The translations under genes were made by a program, and so were the position numbers. From NCBI GenBank assembly GCA_031290815.1, contig JAISLO010000018.1:1-13444 (forward strand): a stretch of DNA of 13,444 nucleotides. The letters run 5' to 3'. This document shows positions 7,301 through 13,444 of the stretch, piece after piece. The DNA is from Synergistaceae bacterium (GTDB lineage: Bacteria > Synergistota > Synergistia > Synergistales > Synergistaceae). The stretch's first letter is position 1. Each line of letters starts with the position of its first letter. Under the pieces are notes generated by a model that was not told where the DNA came from, did not search any database, and was given only the letters and a program-made list of their open reading frames with translations.

Positions 7301-9787
7301 GTGCGAAATTCTAAACACCGAGAGTTTGGCGCCGCTCACCTCCGCCGGTTCGCCGGATGCGTCAATCGCGGCAAATTCAAAGGGGACCTTTTTGTTCGGC
7401 AAGATCGCGCCGCCGGGCGCCATTATACCCAGAAGCGTCCTTCTGGGATAAAACGGCACAGTCAAGCTCTTGTACACCCACCTCCCGCCGTCCTCCATCA
7501 CGCCGGTTCTTATCGTGAAGTCGAGAACCGAGGGAGCGTTATAAATCCGGGGCTGGATGGTGAAATTCGCATAGCCCTCCTCTGAGAGGACGCCTCCGCC
7601 TTCCTCCCCCTCCCTTCTGGAGAATTCGACCATGCAATCCGTAAATTGGAAACCGCTCCATTTTTGATGGGTATATTCCCTCGGCGTGACCAGGGTCGCC
7701 ACTTCGAAGTTCAGACCGTTCGCCGGAGGGCCGAAAAGATACTTGCCCGATATCGAGAGCTCCGCTCCCTCCTCCGCAAATATCTCGCTCCTGTCAAGGC
7801 TTGTCTCCACCGCGATCCTCGGCGGGGCAAAGTCCTCTATCATAAAGCTCGTCGAGGCCAGGGGGGTGGACTCGCCAGGGATGAATATCTCCGCCATCCA
7901 CCTTCCGGTGGGGGCTGAGTCCGACGTTTGAACGACGGCCTCGCCAAACCCCATTGGAGACAGATTTATCGTCTCTTTCTTCCACTCCCTCCACGTGGAT
8001 GTGGTCACCTTCAGGAGAACCGGAAACGGTTCTTTAAGGGACAAATCCTTCTCCCTCATCAGCACGTTGATCGGAACGCTTTCTCCAGGACGGAATACGC
8101 CCCTCGGCGCAAAGCAGATGCCGATGTACTCTCCGTTGGAGTACGGCAGCCCGGCATACTCCGAAGCGCTCTCGGACCATAAGTTCTGGCCGATGGTCAG
8201 GACGGAGATGTCGTCCCCGCGCTCCATGACCGCTACAACCGGAATAAGGTTTGGTTCCCAGGGGCTGGATCTTTTTATCTCGCATATCCCGCTATCATCG
8301 GTCAGACCCTCCGCCAATAACTGGTTGCTGTTGGAGTAGACCGAGACCTTTACTTTCTTTAGCGGTTTTCCGTCGGTAATGGAGTTTACCCAGACAAGCG
8401 CTCCGGTCTCCCACAGCTTCATGGAGCCGGCCATATCGGTGACGTTGATTATGCGGCCGTCGCTGGCCCAGTGATCTTCTTTCGAAGCGAATATCTCGTA
8501 CAATCCCTTTCTGCCGTCGAGGATTTTATTCAAGTCTATGGAGTACTCGACGTTCTCATTGGGCTCCGCCGTGACCTGGTATGTCTTTGAATGCACCGTC
8601 TCCGAGAGGTCGGAGACATAGCCGCCCCAGCCGTATCTCAGGACGAATGGAACGTTGTTGTTGTATACTCGCCGGATCTGAACGTCCAGCTTTTCCACGT
8701 TCACCATTGAAATCGGGATGAGCGCTGATTCGTTGACAGGAGAGATGAACCTGCCGCCCGATGAAAGGATCACTTGCGGGTAGATGTCGGGGAAAATAAA
8801 CGATTTCACCCAATCCTCGGCGAGCCCTGGGCCCTCCAGAGCGGGAAGGCCCTTGAGAAGCTTGACGGTGATCAACTCCCGCGCCTTGAATTGTCCCCGT
8901 ATCCAGAGACCGTCGCCGTATGAATCCACCGAGAAATCCATCGCCGGCGTCACCTCTATGAATGGCCTGGCCTGGCCGGCGTCGACCGGCGCGGAGGTCG
9001 CGATGTACAATGCCCCCCCATCCGAGTCATTGTTATTGGACGTGCTGCCTATTTTGAGCGACATATCCCTCGCCAGCTTTACCGACGCCCTCTCCTGCAG
9101 GCCGAGAGCGCCTACTTCAGATGGCAGTCCCTTTTCTATGTTTATCGTTACCTCCGATCCGTCTCCGGCCGGAACGCTGATCAGAACGCCGGACTCATCC
9201 GAGCCGACTATGTAGTACGGCAGGGCGTCGCCCTTTCTGTGTGTGACGCTGAGATACTCGGCGAGCCTATAGGGAACTACGGGTAAATTAAACGACAATT
9301 TATAATAGACCTCGGATGTCCCAAGATTGTAGTTGACCTGCGCCGCGTTCTTCAGGATGAGAGGCGCGGTGTTCATCTTAAACACGCGGGTGCCGGAGAC
9401 TTTTTTCCCGTTTACGGCGGACAGGTTATCTTTCAATTTGACGCGGTATTCCGTTGCCGGCGCGAGTTCTCTTGCGGCGGGCTGATATATGAACGTCGAG
9501 CTGTTCGCCCACTTTCCGCTCCCTAGGATGTCCGGAGTTATGGCAATGGGCAGCTCGTCCGAGATCAGGTCTCGTCCGACATCGGCGCTCTTCACCATTT
9601 CAGACGTAAACACTATTCTTATCGTCGTTGGAGCGTCGATTTGACCCTGAGGCGTGAAGCTCTCGACCGAGACACTTCCGGCCTTCTGTTTCGCGGCTGC
9701 ATGACAAGCCGAGGTCATTGCGAGGATGGAAAGCACGACAACAAACAAGCCCAGAATTTTCTTTACTTTTTCACTCAGCATTACCAT
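4364..9787 (-). CDS. Bacterial alpha-2-macroglobulin with intact thioester (YfhM-like protease trap)
   Basis: An exported protein of 1807 residues, longer than E. coli YfhM (about 1650). It has a signal sequence (KVKK, then a hydrophobic stretch to about residue 27), an Ig-like/macroglobulin domain series, the bacterial A2M segment with LMLVDEGVLSLTGYETPDFF (VDEG at 1056-1059), and a thioester domain with C1352-L-E-Q1355 in YPYWCLEQTVSRG. A beta-rich C-terminal domain follows. In the family, a protease cleaving the bait region triggers a conformational change, and the Cys-Gln thioester bonds covalently to the attacker. The start is ATG 9787, with GGAG five bases upstream; earlier in-frame starts (TTG 9841, ATG 9811) lack a ribosome site. 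Cys28 in MTSAC could be a lipoprotein cysteine, but the lipobox is weak (Thr at -3), and AAA/K just after it also fits signal peptidase I. pbpC follows downstream. Confidence 0.94.
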   Translation of the reverse strand: MVMLSEKVKKILGLFVVVLSILAMTSACHAAAKQKAGSVSVESFTPQGQIDAPTTIRIVFTSEMVKSADVGRDLISDELPIAITPDILGSGKWANSSTFIYQPAARELAPATEYRVKLKDNLSAVNGKKVSGTRVFKMNTAPLILKNAAQVNYNLGTSEVYYKLSFNLPVVPYRLAEYLSVTHRKGDALPYYIVGSDESGVLISVPAGDGSEVTINIEKGLPSEVGALGLQERASVKLARDMSLKIGSTSNNNDSDGGALYIATSAPVDAGQARPFIEVTPAMDFSVDSYGDGLWIRGQFKARELITVKLLKGLPALEGPGLAEDWVKSFIFPDIYPQVILSSGGRFISPVNESALIPISMVNVEKLDVQIRRVYNNNVPFVLRYGWGGYVSDLSETVHSKTYQVTAEPNENVEYSIDLNKILDGRKGLYEIFASKEDHWASDGRIINVTDMAGSMKLWETGALVWVNSITDGKPLKKVKVSVYSNSNQLLAEGLTDDSGICEIKRSSPWEPNLIPVVAVMERGDDISVLTIGQNLWSESASEYAGLPYSNGEYIGICFAPRGVFRPGESVPINVLMREKDLSLKEPFPVLLKVTTSTWREWKKETINLSPMGFGEAVVQTSDSAPTGRWMAEIFIPGESTPLASTSFMIEDFAPPRIAVETSLDRSEIFAEEGAELSISGKYLFGPPANGLNFEVATLVTPREYTHQKWSGFQFTDCMVEFSRREGEEGGGVLSEEGYANFTIQPRIYNAPSVLDFTIRTGVMEDGGRWVYKSLTVPFYPRRTLLGIMAPGGAILPNKKVPFEFAAIDASGEPAEVSGAKLSVFRISHRTVALFEGGRRRYEIIREQIPLEGFESVPITFTGGRAAGSITFKTSGSHLVVIEDEKSASKAAIKVYARNSDWGYYSEETNEAALPENLDITLDKPLYKIGEKANVKVSGAFEGSILMTVETDRVLRSEVSSKGESSSEFSVDITEDMAPNAWITAHLVRPAVAEDGWSAHRVFAAVPINIDCSARALSVDITHPQELRPSASNDIRVQLRDSGGNGVKGEVMLMLVDEGVLSLTGYETPDFFEYYTKRRGLSVTAHDVYDDLMPLYLKNSPTLSPGGDGDVQEMMTKASLSPVKAKRFKILTISNKIATDEKGVASVPLEIPEFSGNARLMAVGASSGAFGASEKNFVVARDVVAEFALPRVVAPQDTFESQIQLFNTTGVSLDIELDLDIDGPIRITGEDGRKIDAAQSYRGKISLPSAESPKSISFQMEAMEESGLSKFTLSLRYPGGKMIDVTELAVRPPYPRISETGSAVVQPGASAGISFKNELFPGTERTVVNMSGLPNVELSDITMFLKDYPYWCLEQTVSRGRAILSQPDLVAGIDPRLVDSALISRELSDIIMRIQSMQTYSGAFTQWPGTEYNDWLSVYATHFLVLCRMKGVEVPEMTIRSAMSYLDGQVSTIPNIDDGSAYGYGLAIRSYISYVKSLNDDPPLGWMSYLRDNINHMPDYGRVLLAAAYARSGQRQEARRMLGEKIPPAVTKKAGDYRKIYDLDSRLRTRAMYLMAWNEIDPTGPNAAASAAELLDLLRRNEYYNTQDAGWILPSLADYFSLNYEESDPVLELIHEKTNKIAAVSGDETLSTRVDEDETSDLSVVNSGEGRGYVSWTRDGVPIKAPEAENLGISAVVRYYDSDGVELWENDEVERGEMLTGVVKINHLGGNTRDIVVVLPFAGGLEIENPRFKDTVQDNEGYFYNSRSELRDDRLIIFADYFTDSFTWKFTMRAVTKGKFTLPPIAAEGMYSSGVRCIGKTSTITIK

Positions 9788-9860
9788 CACGTCTCCACGG
9801 CGCTTGGCCATAATTTTTTTATTTTGTGCGGTCGTACGCAACCGCTCCGCCCGCCCGATT

Positions 9861-10361
9861 CTACTCAGGCGAGCGCGGCGGTTCGTAGTTTGTGCCCATG
9901 AGTTTTTTCCAATCTACGCTGTCGTCGAGAAGGTCGGGGCATGTAGAATCGGGATAGAACCAATGTCTTCCGAGCCCGATCAGCACCTGCCACCAGTCGT
10001 GAACATCCGGGGGGACTATCTGTCCCTCCGCCCCTATGCGCCTGAGCTCACGGTAGACCAGCGCGGTCATCTGGTTCTGGTCGAGACATGACGTTGTCTT
10101 TCCGTAAAATTCGACTACATAAAAGTACGAACACGCGCCCAGCTGAAACAGCACATCCCTCCATTTTTCAGGCACTCGGGCCGTGCGAGCGAGCACTATC
10201 CGCTTCTTGCTGCCCGCCGACTTATGATTCACCACGAAGAGAATCCTGTCCACGTCCAGGTGACGCAGTTCCTCATATTTTTTTATAAGCGAATCGGCTA
10301 TGGGCCTTATGCGCGAGTTGCAGATCTCAAAGTCAAATTCATGGCTCGCTTCCACATTCAT
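9861..10361 (-). CDS. Putative phage-type metallopeptidase-fold protein with a mutated HExxH site
   Basis: The protein has 166 residues and no signal peptide. The order RTARVPEKWRDVL, then a hydrophobic YFYVVEF strand, then LDQNQMTALVYRELRRIG, then PPDVHDWWQVLIGLGRHW follows the small phage-type putative metallopeptidases, in which the third block reads about ...HELxHI and the fourth DV(E/H)xFxxxxxxxGxW. Here the HExxH position is R104-E105-L-R-R108: both zinc histidines are arginine (codons CGT and CGC), while the glutamate is kept, as is H121 in DVHDW. It is therefore probably not an active zinc protease, unless the alignment is wrong. The start is ATG 10361 (GAGGAGG just upstream). ATG 10385 has no ribosome site and sits against a TATAAT box. 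It ends 73 bases before the alpha-2-macroglobulin start on the same strand, so co-transcription is possible. Confidence 0.7.
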   Translation of the reverse strand: MNVEASHEFDFEICNSRIRPIADSLIKKYEELRHLDVDRILFVVNHKSAGSKKRIVLARTARVPEKWRDVLFQLGACSYFYVVEFYGKTTSCLDQNQMTALVYRELRRIGAEGQIVPPDVHDWWQVLIGLGRHWFYPDSTCPDLLDDSVDWKKLMGTNYEPPRSPE

Positions 10362-10386
10362 CACCCTCCTCGATGGGGTTTGCATA

Positions 10387-10415
10387 ATTATACTTGAGAG
10401 TTCAAAGTTCTCGAA
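10387..10415 (-). promoter_or_regulatory. Predicted promoter for the metallopeptidase-like gene and possibly the A2M-pbpC run
   Basis: A perfect -10 box, TATAAT (minus strand, 10392-10387), lies 17 bases from a poor -35 (TTCGAG at 10415-10410). The expected transcript start, about 7 bases on, falls next to ATG 10385 and gives a leader of roughly 20 bases to ATG 10361, which carries the AGGAGG site. That supports the shorter start. No other convincing promoter was seen upstream of the alpha-2-macroglobulin gene, so this may serve the whole downstream run. Confidence 0.5.
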
Positions 10416-10431
10416 TTATTGAGGATTGAAG

Positions 10432-10460
10432 AGCACAGGCCTCGTTCGATACGGTATAAT
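10432..10460 (+). promoter_or_regulatory. Predicted divergent promoter for the GIY-YIG gene
   Basis: A perfect TATAAT at 10455-10460 is preceded at 17 bases by AGCACA (10432-10437), a half match to TTGACA. Transcription would begin near 10467, leaving a leader of about 180 bases before the GIY-YIG start. The leader contains a strong AAAAGGAGG (10489-10497) and a short open frame (ATG 10467 or 10509 to TGA 10598). It is back to back with the minus-strand promoter about 60 bases away, so shared regulation is possible. Confidence 0.45.
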
Positions 10461-10645
10461 CCTTTTATGTTTCGCACTCAAGGACATCAAAAGGAGGCTG
10501 CCATCGACATGAGGTCCGCAGTGATTATACGTTGTATCCAGGCTGATGGCTATAGAAAGATGCGGGAATTTATAAACTCCGCGTTGATCCTGAATTGATA
10601 GCGATGATAAGCGTGAAATCAAGAACAGAAAGAGGGACGAAAACG

Positions 10646-10984
10646 ATGAATGCAGTGCGCAAGGAACTGAAACAGCGGTACGAACAGCGAAAAATCGTAG
10701 GAGGAGTCTACCTCATCAAAAACACGCGAGGAGGAAAAACGTTGCTGGAAGCGACCACGGACATTCGCGGAAGCAAAAATCGCTTCGACTTCTCGCAAAA
10801 AACTGGCTCATGCGTTGATATGAGGCTCCAAGAGGACTGGAAAAAATGCGGGGCGGACTCTTTCGTTTTCGAGGTTTTGGAAGAACATGAAAAAGGAGAT
10901 TCTCAGACGATGGAGGAATTTCAATCGGATATCTCCGTACTGAAGGATCTCTGGGGTGAAAAATTGTCGGCGGCCGAATTTTAG
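10646..10984 (+). CDS. GIY-YIG-fold protein of unknown function
   Basis: The protein is 112 residues from ATG 10646, which has GAGGG about 9 bases upstream; the frame extends to ATG 10604 and TTG 10595, but the family usually begins close to KELKQRYEQRKIVGGVY. The pattern GGVYLIKNTRGGKTLLEATTD, GSKNRFDFSQKTGSC, MRLQEDWKKCG, FVFEVLEE matches a group of small stand-alone GIY-YIG-like proteins common in Firmicutes and related anaerobes. The first signature is kept as GVY (21-23), but the second (YIG) is replaced by LLEA, so nuclease activity is doubtful. N48-R49 may correspond to the catalytic arginine region. Its function is unknown. It is transcribed divergently from the metallopeptidase-like gene and converges on the MATE gene, with no clear terminator after it. 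Confidence 0.8.
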   Translation: MNAVRKELKQRYEQRKIVGGVYLIKNTRGGKTLLEATTDIRGSKNRFDFSQKTGSCVDMRLQEDWKKCGADSFVFEVLEEHEKGDSQTMEEFQSDISVLKDLWGEKLSAAEF

Positions 10985-11032
10985 GCACAGAATCAAGTTT
11001 AAGGGAGAAAAACCGTGCAGGGAGGAATCAAA

Positions 11033-11152
11033 ATGAACAGGATCGGTATCATTTAACGCGACGGGCTGGGTTTTCAAACGGACGAAAAAGACGACAAGAG
11101 TTCCAACGCAAATTTTTTCGCCGAACCCGCCAAAGTTTTGCCCCCCGTCAAT
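11033..11152 (+). pseudogene. Possible decayed small gene with a good ribosome site and an early stop
   Basis: GGAGG at 11021-11025 lies 7 bases before ATG 11033, an ideal start. The frame reads MNRIGII and then stops (TAA 11054-11056). The same frame then stays open as RDGLGFQTDEKDDKSSNANF and on through FAEPAKVLPPVN, with protein-like composition, until it runs antisense into the MATE gene. This fits a short gene knocked out by a nonsense change (CAA or AAA to TAA would do), a 7-residue leader peptide, or chance. I recognise no family. It follows the GIY-YIG gene by 48 bases. Confidence 0.25.
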
Positions 11153-11164
11153 CGTGAAGCCGCG

Positions 11165-12532
11165 TCACATGCACTTTATTCTCTGGACATAAACGCGCCT
11201 GATCAGGTATAACCCGAGAACGAACGTCATGCACTCGGCGGCGGGGAACGTCCACCATATCACGTTCACGTCGCCCGTGAGCGACAACAGCCACGCTATC
11301 GGCAGCAGGAAGATGAACTGCCGCGACGCGACCAAGAACAGGCTGACTTTTCCGTTGCCGAGCGCCTGAAAAATCGACAGGAAGACGATGCAGAAACCGG
11401 CGAACAGAAAATGGGAGCTGATTATCCTGAGCGCAGGAACGCCCATTGCCATCATCTCCGAGGTCGCGTTGAACATCGCGAGAAGCCTGGCGGGGAAAAA
11501 CTGAAAGGCGGCGAAGCCGAGGAGCATTATCGTCGTGGCGTAAGTCAGGCTCAGCTTTGCCGTTTTGACTATCCGCTCCTTCTTCCTGGCCCCGAGGTTG
11601 TACGCCAAGATGGGGACCATCCCGTTGTTCAGGCCGAACACCGGCATCAGGACAAAGCTCTGGAGTTTGAAGTACACGCCGAACACGGCGGCGGCGGTGC
11701 TCGTGAATGAAATGAGGATCTGGTTAAACGCGAAGATCATGACCGAACCGAGCGAGCCCATCAGCGTGGACGGCAGGCCGACGGCGTAGATTCTCTTGAT
11801 GATTCCGGCATCCGGCCGGAAGCCCTTCATCGAGAGCGAGATCTCGCGGTTGAATCGAATGTTGAAGTACAGGCCGACAATCGCGCCGACCGTCTGTCCG
11901 ATTACGGTAGCGAGAGCGGCACCCACCGTTCCCATCCGGGGGAATCCGAGCAGCCCGAATATCATGATCGGATCGAGTATGATATTCGTAAGCGCCCCTG
12001 CCGTCTGAGATATCATGGAGTAAAAGGTTTTTCCAGTGGATATCAGCAGCCGTTCGAACGTGATCTGGTTGAACATGCCGAACGAGAGGATGCATATCCA
12101 ATACAGATAGTCATACCCGGCGGACACGACCTCCGGACTGTCGGTCTGCAGGCTGAAGAAGACTCTTGCCCCTGTGAACCCGAAGATCATAAATACGAGA
12201 TAACTCATCCAGGCGAGGAATAGGCCGTTCGTCGCTGAGCGGTTTACCATGGCGTAGTTCTTCTCGCCGAGACTTTTCGACAGAAAGGCGTTTATTCCGA
12301 CCCCCGTTCCGACCGCGACCCCGATCATCAGGCTCTGAGCGGGAAAAGCGAGCGAAAGGGCCGTGAGCGAGTGCGCGTGAGGATCTATCCGGGCGACGAA
12401 GATGCTGTCCACTATGTTGTAGAGCGACTGCACAAGCATGGAGATTATCATCGGTATGGACATGGAGAGCAGCAGCCTGTTGACCGGCATCACGCCCATT
12501 TTGTTCTCCGGGCGCTTTTCCTCGTGCTCCAT
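11165..12532 (-). CDS. MATE-family multidrug/metabolite exporter
   Basis: A 455-residue inner-membrane protein with about twelve hydrophobic helices in two similar halves (roughly 15-220 and 235-450). MATE hallmarks include NIVDSIFV at 39-46, LDPIMIFGLLG at 186-196, GTVGAALATVIGQ at 201-213, and AYNLGARK with the PALRIIS region in the second half. Such proteins export organic cations or other metabolites by Na+ or H+ antiport; the substrate cannot be predicted. Its ATG shares one base with the stop of the cytidylate kinase-like gene (TGATG) and its own ribosome site is weak, so translational coupling is likely. It converges on the GIY-YIG gene. Confidence 0.95.
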   Translation of the reverse strand: MEHEEKRPENKMGVMPVNRLLLSMSIPMIISMLVQSLYNIVDSIFVARIDPHAHSLTALSLAFPAQSLMIGVAVGTGVGINAFLSKSLGEKNYAMVNRSATNGLFLAWMSYLVFMIFGFTGARVFFSLQTDSPEVVSAGYDYLYWICILSFGMFNQITFERLLISTGKTFYSMISQTAGALTNIILDPIMIFGLLGFPRMGTVGAALATVIGQTVGAIVGLYFNIRFNREISLSMKGFRPDAGIIKRIYAVGLPSTLMGSLGSVMIFAFNQILISFTSTAAAVFGVYFKLQSFVLMPVFGLNNGMVPILAYNLGARKKERIVKTAKLSLTYATTIMLLGFAAFQFFPARLLAMFNATSEMMAMGVPALRIISSHFLFAGFCIVFLSIFQALGNGKVSLFLVASRQFIFLLPIAWLLSLTGDVNVIWWTFPAAECMTFVLGLYLIRRVYVQRIKCM

Positions 12533-13128
12533 CAGCGGTTACCGTCCGTAAACTCTTCGACGAACTTTTCGAGCAGGCGGACCGACGCCGGAATCCCTAT
12601 GCTGCTGTCCAGGCACAGGTTGTAATTCTGAGCCCTTCCCCATCTCCTCTGAGTGAAGAAATCATAATAGGATGCGCGGCACTTGTCCTGTTTGCGAATG
12701 AAACTTTCGGTGTCGTCCACGCCCTCATGATACTCGTCCCGCACGATTTTGACCCTGAATTCCAGCGGCGCGTGGATAAAAACGCGGATGCAGTTGTCCA
12801 TCTCCGAGAGAGCGTAATCGGCGCACCTGCCTATGAAAACGCATGACCCCCGCTCCGCGAGATCCCTTATCGCGTTGGACTGCGCTATGAATACCTGCTC
12901 GTGAATCGGCAGTTCCCCGCCAGCCATGAAAAAACCGTAGAGCCCCCCGGGCGTTTTCCTCTGTTCTATGGAGCTCACGTAATCCTCGTCGAGCCCGCTC
13001 TCACGCGCGGCTATGGCGATCAGCTCCCTGTCGTAAAACGAGATTCCAAGCCGATCAGCCAGATGTTTTCCGATGAGCCTCCCCCCCGAACCATATTCGC
13101 GCGCTATCGTGACGCTGCAGTTCCGCAT
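12532..13128 (-). CDS. Cytidylate kinase-like family protein
   Basis: The protein has 198 residues. It begins with a P-loop-type IAREYGSGGRLIGKHLADRL (8-27), followed by FYDRELI (31-37), VFIGRCADYAL (97-107), and the lid-like DKCRASYYDFFTQRRWG (148-164) with NYNLCLDSS near the end. This is the cytidylate kinase-like group common in anaerobes, related to but distinct from Cmk. NMP kinase activity is plausible but not demonstrated for the group as a whole. The start ATG 13128 has GAGGGGG seven bases upstream. It is coupled to the MATE exporter gene by the TGATG overlap, so the two are probably expressed together; the functional link is unknown. Confidence 0.9.
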   Translation of the reverse strand: MRNCSVTIAREYGSGGRLIGKHLADRLGISFYDRELIAIAARESGLDEDYVSSIEQRKTPGGLYGFFMAGGELPIHEQVFIAQSNAIRDLAERGSCVFIGRCADYALSEMDNCIRVFIHAPLEFRVKIVRDEYHEGVDDTESFIRKQDKCRASYYDFFTQRRWGRAQNYNLCLDSSIGIPASVRLLEKFVEEFTDGNR

Positions 13129-13399
13129 AGCGGCACCCCCTCATTGTATAAGCGCCAGGGAGCGCACCCCCCAAGCAATGGGAACAACTCTACACCGAGC
13201 AATTCGATCTGGCAAGCTCCAGACTTTATTTACTCGGCAAAACTAGTCTGCGGCCCGATTCGCGGAGCGAGCCGCCGGCCCGGCGTCTTGGATTTGTCGC
13301 CCGAGACAACCCGATATTCATGAGGGATGAAGCGTCAAAAACCCGTCGCGCTCAGCATCGCTAAAAGACGTCGACGCAGTGTTGAACGTGACATAGCAA
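13129..13399. other. Gene-poor region upstream of the cytidylate kinase-like gene
   Basis: No credible reading frame, tRNA or repeat array is visible here. It holds GC-rich self-complementary stretches (GCGGC 13250-13254 with GCCGC 13271-13275; GCGC pairs within 13152-13165) and presumably the promoter of the kinase-MATE pair. I could not place that promoter with confidence. Confidence 0.5.
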
Positions 13400-13444
13400 T
13401 CACAGCTTGACGTCGATTATGGCCGTCACTCCCACACCCTGTAC
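13400..13444 (-). CDS. C-terminal end of a minus-strand gene cut by the window edge
   Basis: Reading the minus strand from the window edge gives VQGVGVTAIIDVKL followed by TGA (13402-13400). The hydrophobic/acidic alternation looks protein-like, and its orientation matches the neighbouring genes. With only 14 codons it cannot be assigned to a family and may be chance. Confidence 0.3.
   Translation of the reverse strand, partial: VQGVGVTAIIDVKL

Noticed and set aside
9788..9841. Longer alpha-2-macroglobulin start (TTG 9841 or ATG 9811)
   Set aside because: Neither has a ribosome binding site, and both place extra residues before the signal peptide; ATG 9787 has GGAG at good spacing.
9812..9860. 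Terminator between the metallopeptidase-like gene and the alpha-2-macroglobulin gene
   Set aside because: GCGGT-N8-ACCGC can pair, but the following bases on the transcribed strand are A-rich rather than U-rich, so read-through is expected.
10416..10622. Minus-strand 68-codon frame in the divergent promoter region
   Set aside because: No ribosome site, no family resemblance, and it overlaps the promoter and leader of the GIY-YIG gene.
13143..13174. Promoter for the kinase-MATE pair (TTGGGG, 18 bases, TATACA on the minus strand)
   Set aside because: Transcription would start near 13138, inside the gene's own Shine-Dalgarno sequence (13142-13136), so the real promoter is probably further upstream.
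12901..13323. Plus-strand 140-codon frame at the right end
   Set aside because: Largely antisense to the cytidylate kinase-like gene, with no recognisable domain and low-complexity Pro/Ser/Arg composition.

Overview
The window looks like chromosomal DNA from a diderm (two-membrane) anaerobic bacterium. My best guess is Synergistota. The reasons are a paired alpha-2-macroglobulin and penicillin-binding protein 1C locus (an outer-envelope trait), moderately high GC with frequent AGG, AGA and ATA codons, and the general style of the cytidylate kinase-like, HIT and GIY-YIG proteins. The lineage is inferred; there is no rRNA or marker gene to prove it.

Layout. (1) Positions 2-580, plus strand: the 3' part of a GntR/FCD-type transcription regulator cut by the window edge, followed by a perfect 18-bp palindrome. 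(2) Positions 823-10361, minus strand: a run of five genes transcribed right to left. First is a small protein with a zinc-metallopeptidase-like fold whose HExxH motif is mutated, then a 1807-residue bacterial alpha-2-macroglobulin with an intact CLEQ thioester, PbpC, a HIT-family nucleotide hydrolase/phosphorylase and a YigZ/IMPACT-family protein. The last two reading frames overlap by 40 bases. (3) Positions 10362-11164: a divergent promoter region with two perfect TATAAT boxes, a GIY-YIG-fold protein on the plus strand, and a possible decayed gene after it. (4) Positions 11165-13128, minus strand: a cytidylate kinase-like protein translationally coupled (TGATG) to a MATE-family exporter. 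(5) Positions 13129-13444: a gene-poor tail that probably ends in the last 14 codons of another minus-strand gene.

How the genes may work together. Alpha-2-macroglobulin next to pbpC is a known pairing in Gram-negative bacteria. The former is thought to trap foreign proteases that get past the outer membrane, and the latter to polymerise or repair peptidoglycan. Here the pair is preceded by a protein whose peptidase-like active site seems dead, and followed by two small nucleotide/housekeeping genes. No CRISPR array, insertion sequence, tRNA or rRNA was seen. The most unusual items are the catalytically degenerate metallopeptidase-like gene beside the protease trap, the divergent control region, and the well-initiated but immediately interrupted reading frame at 11033.
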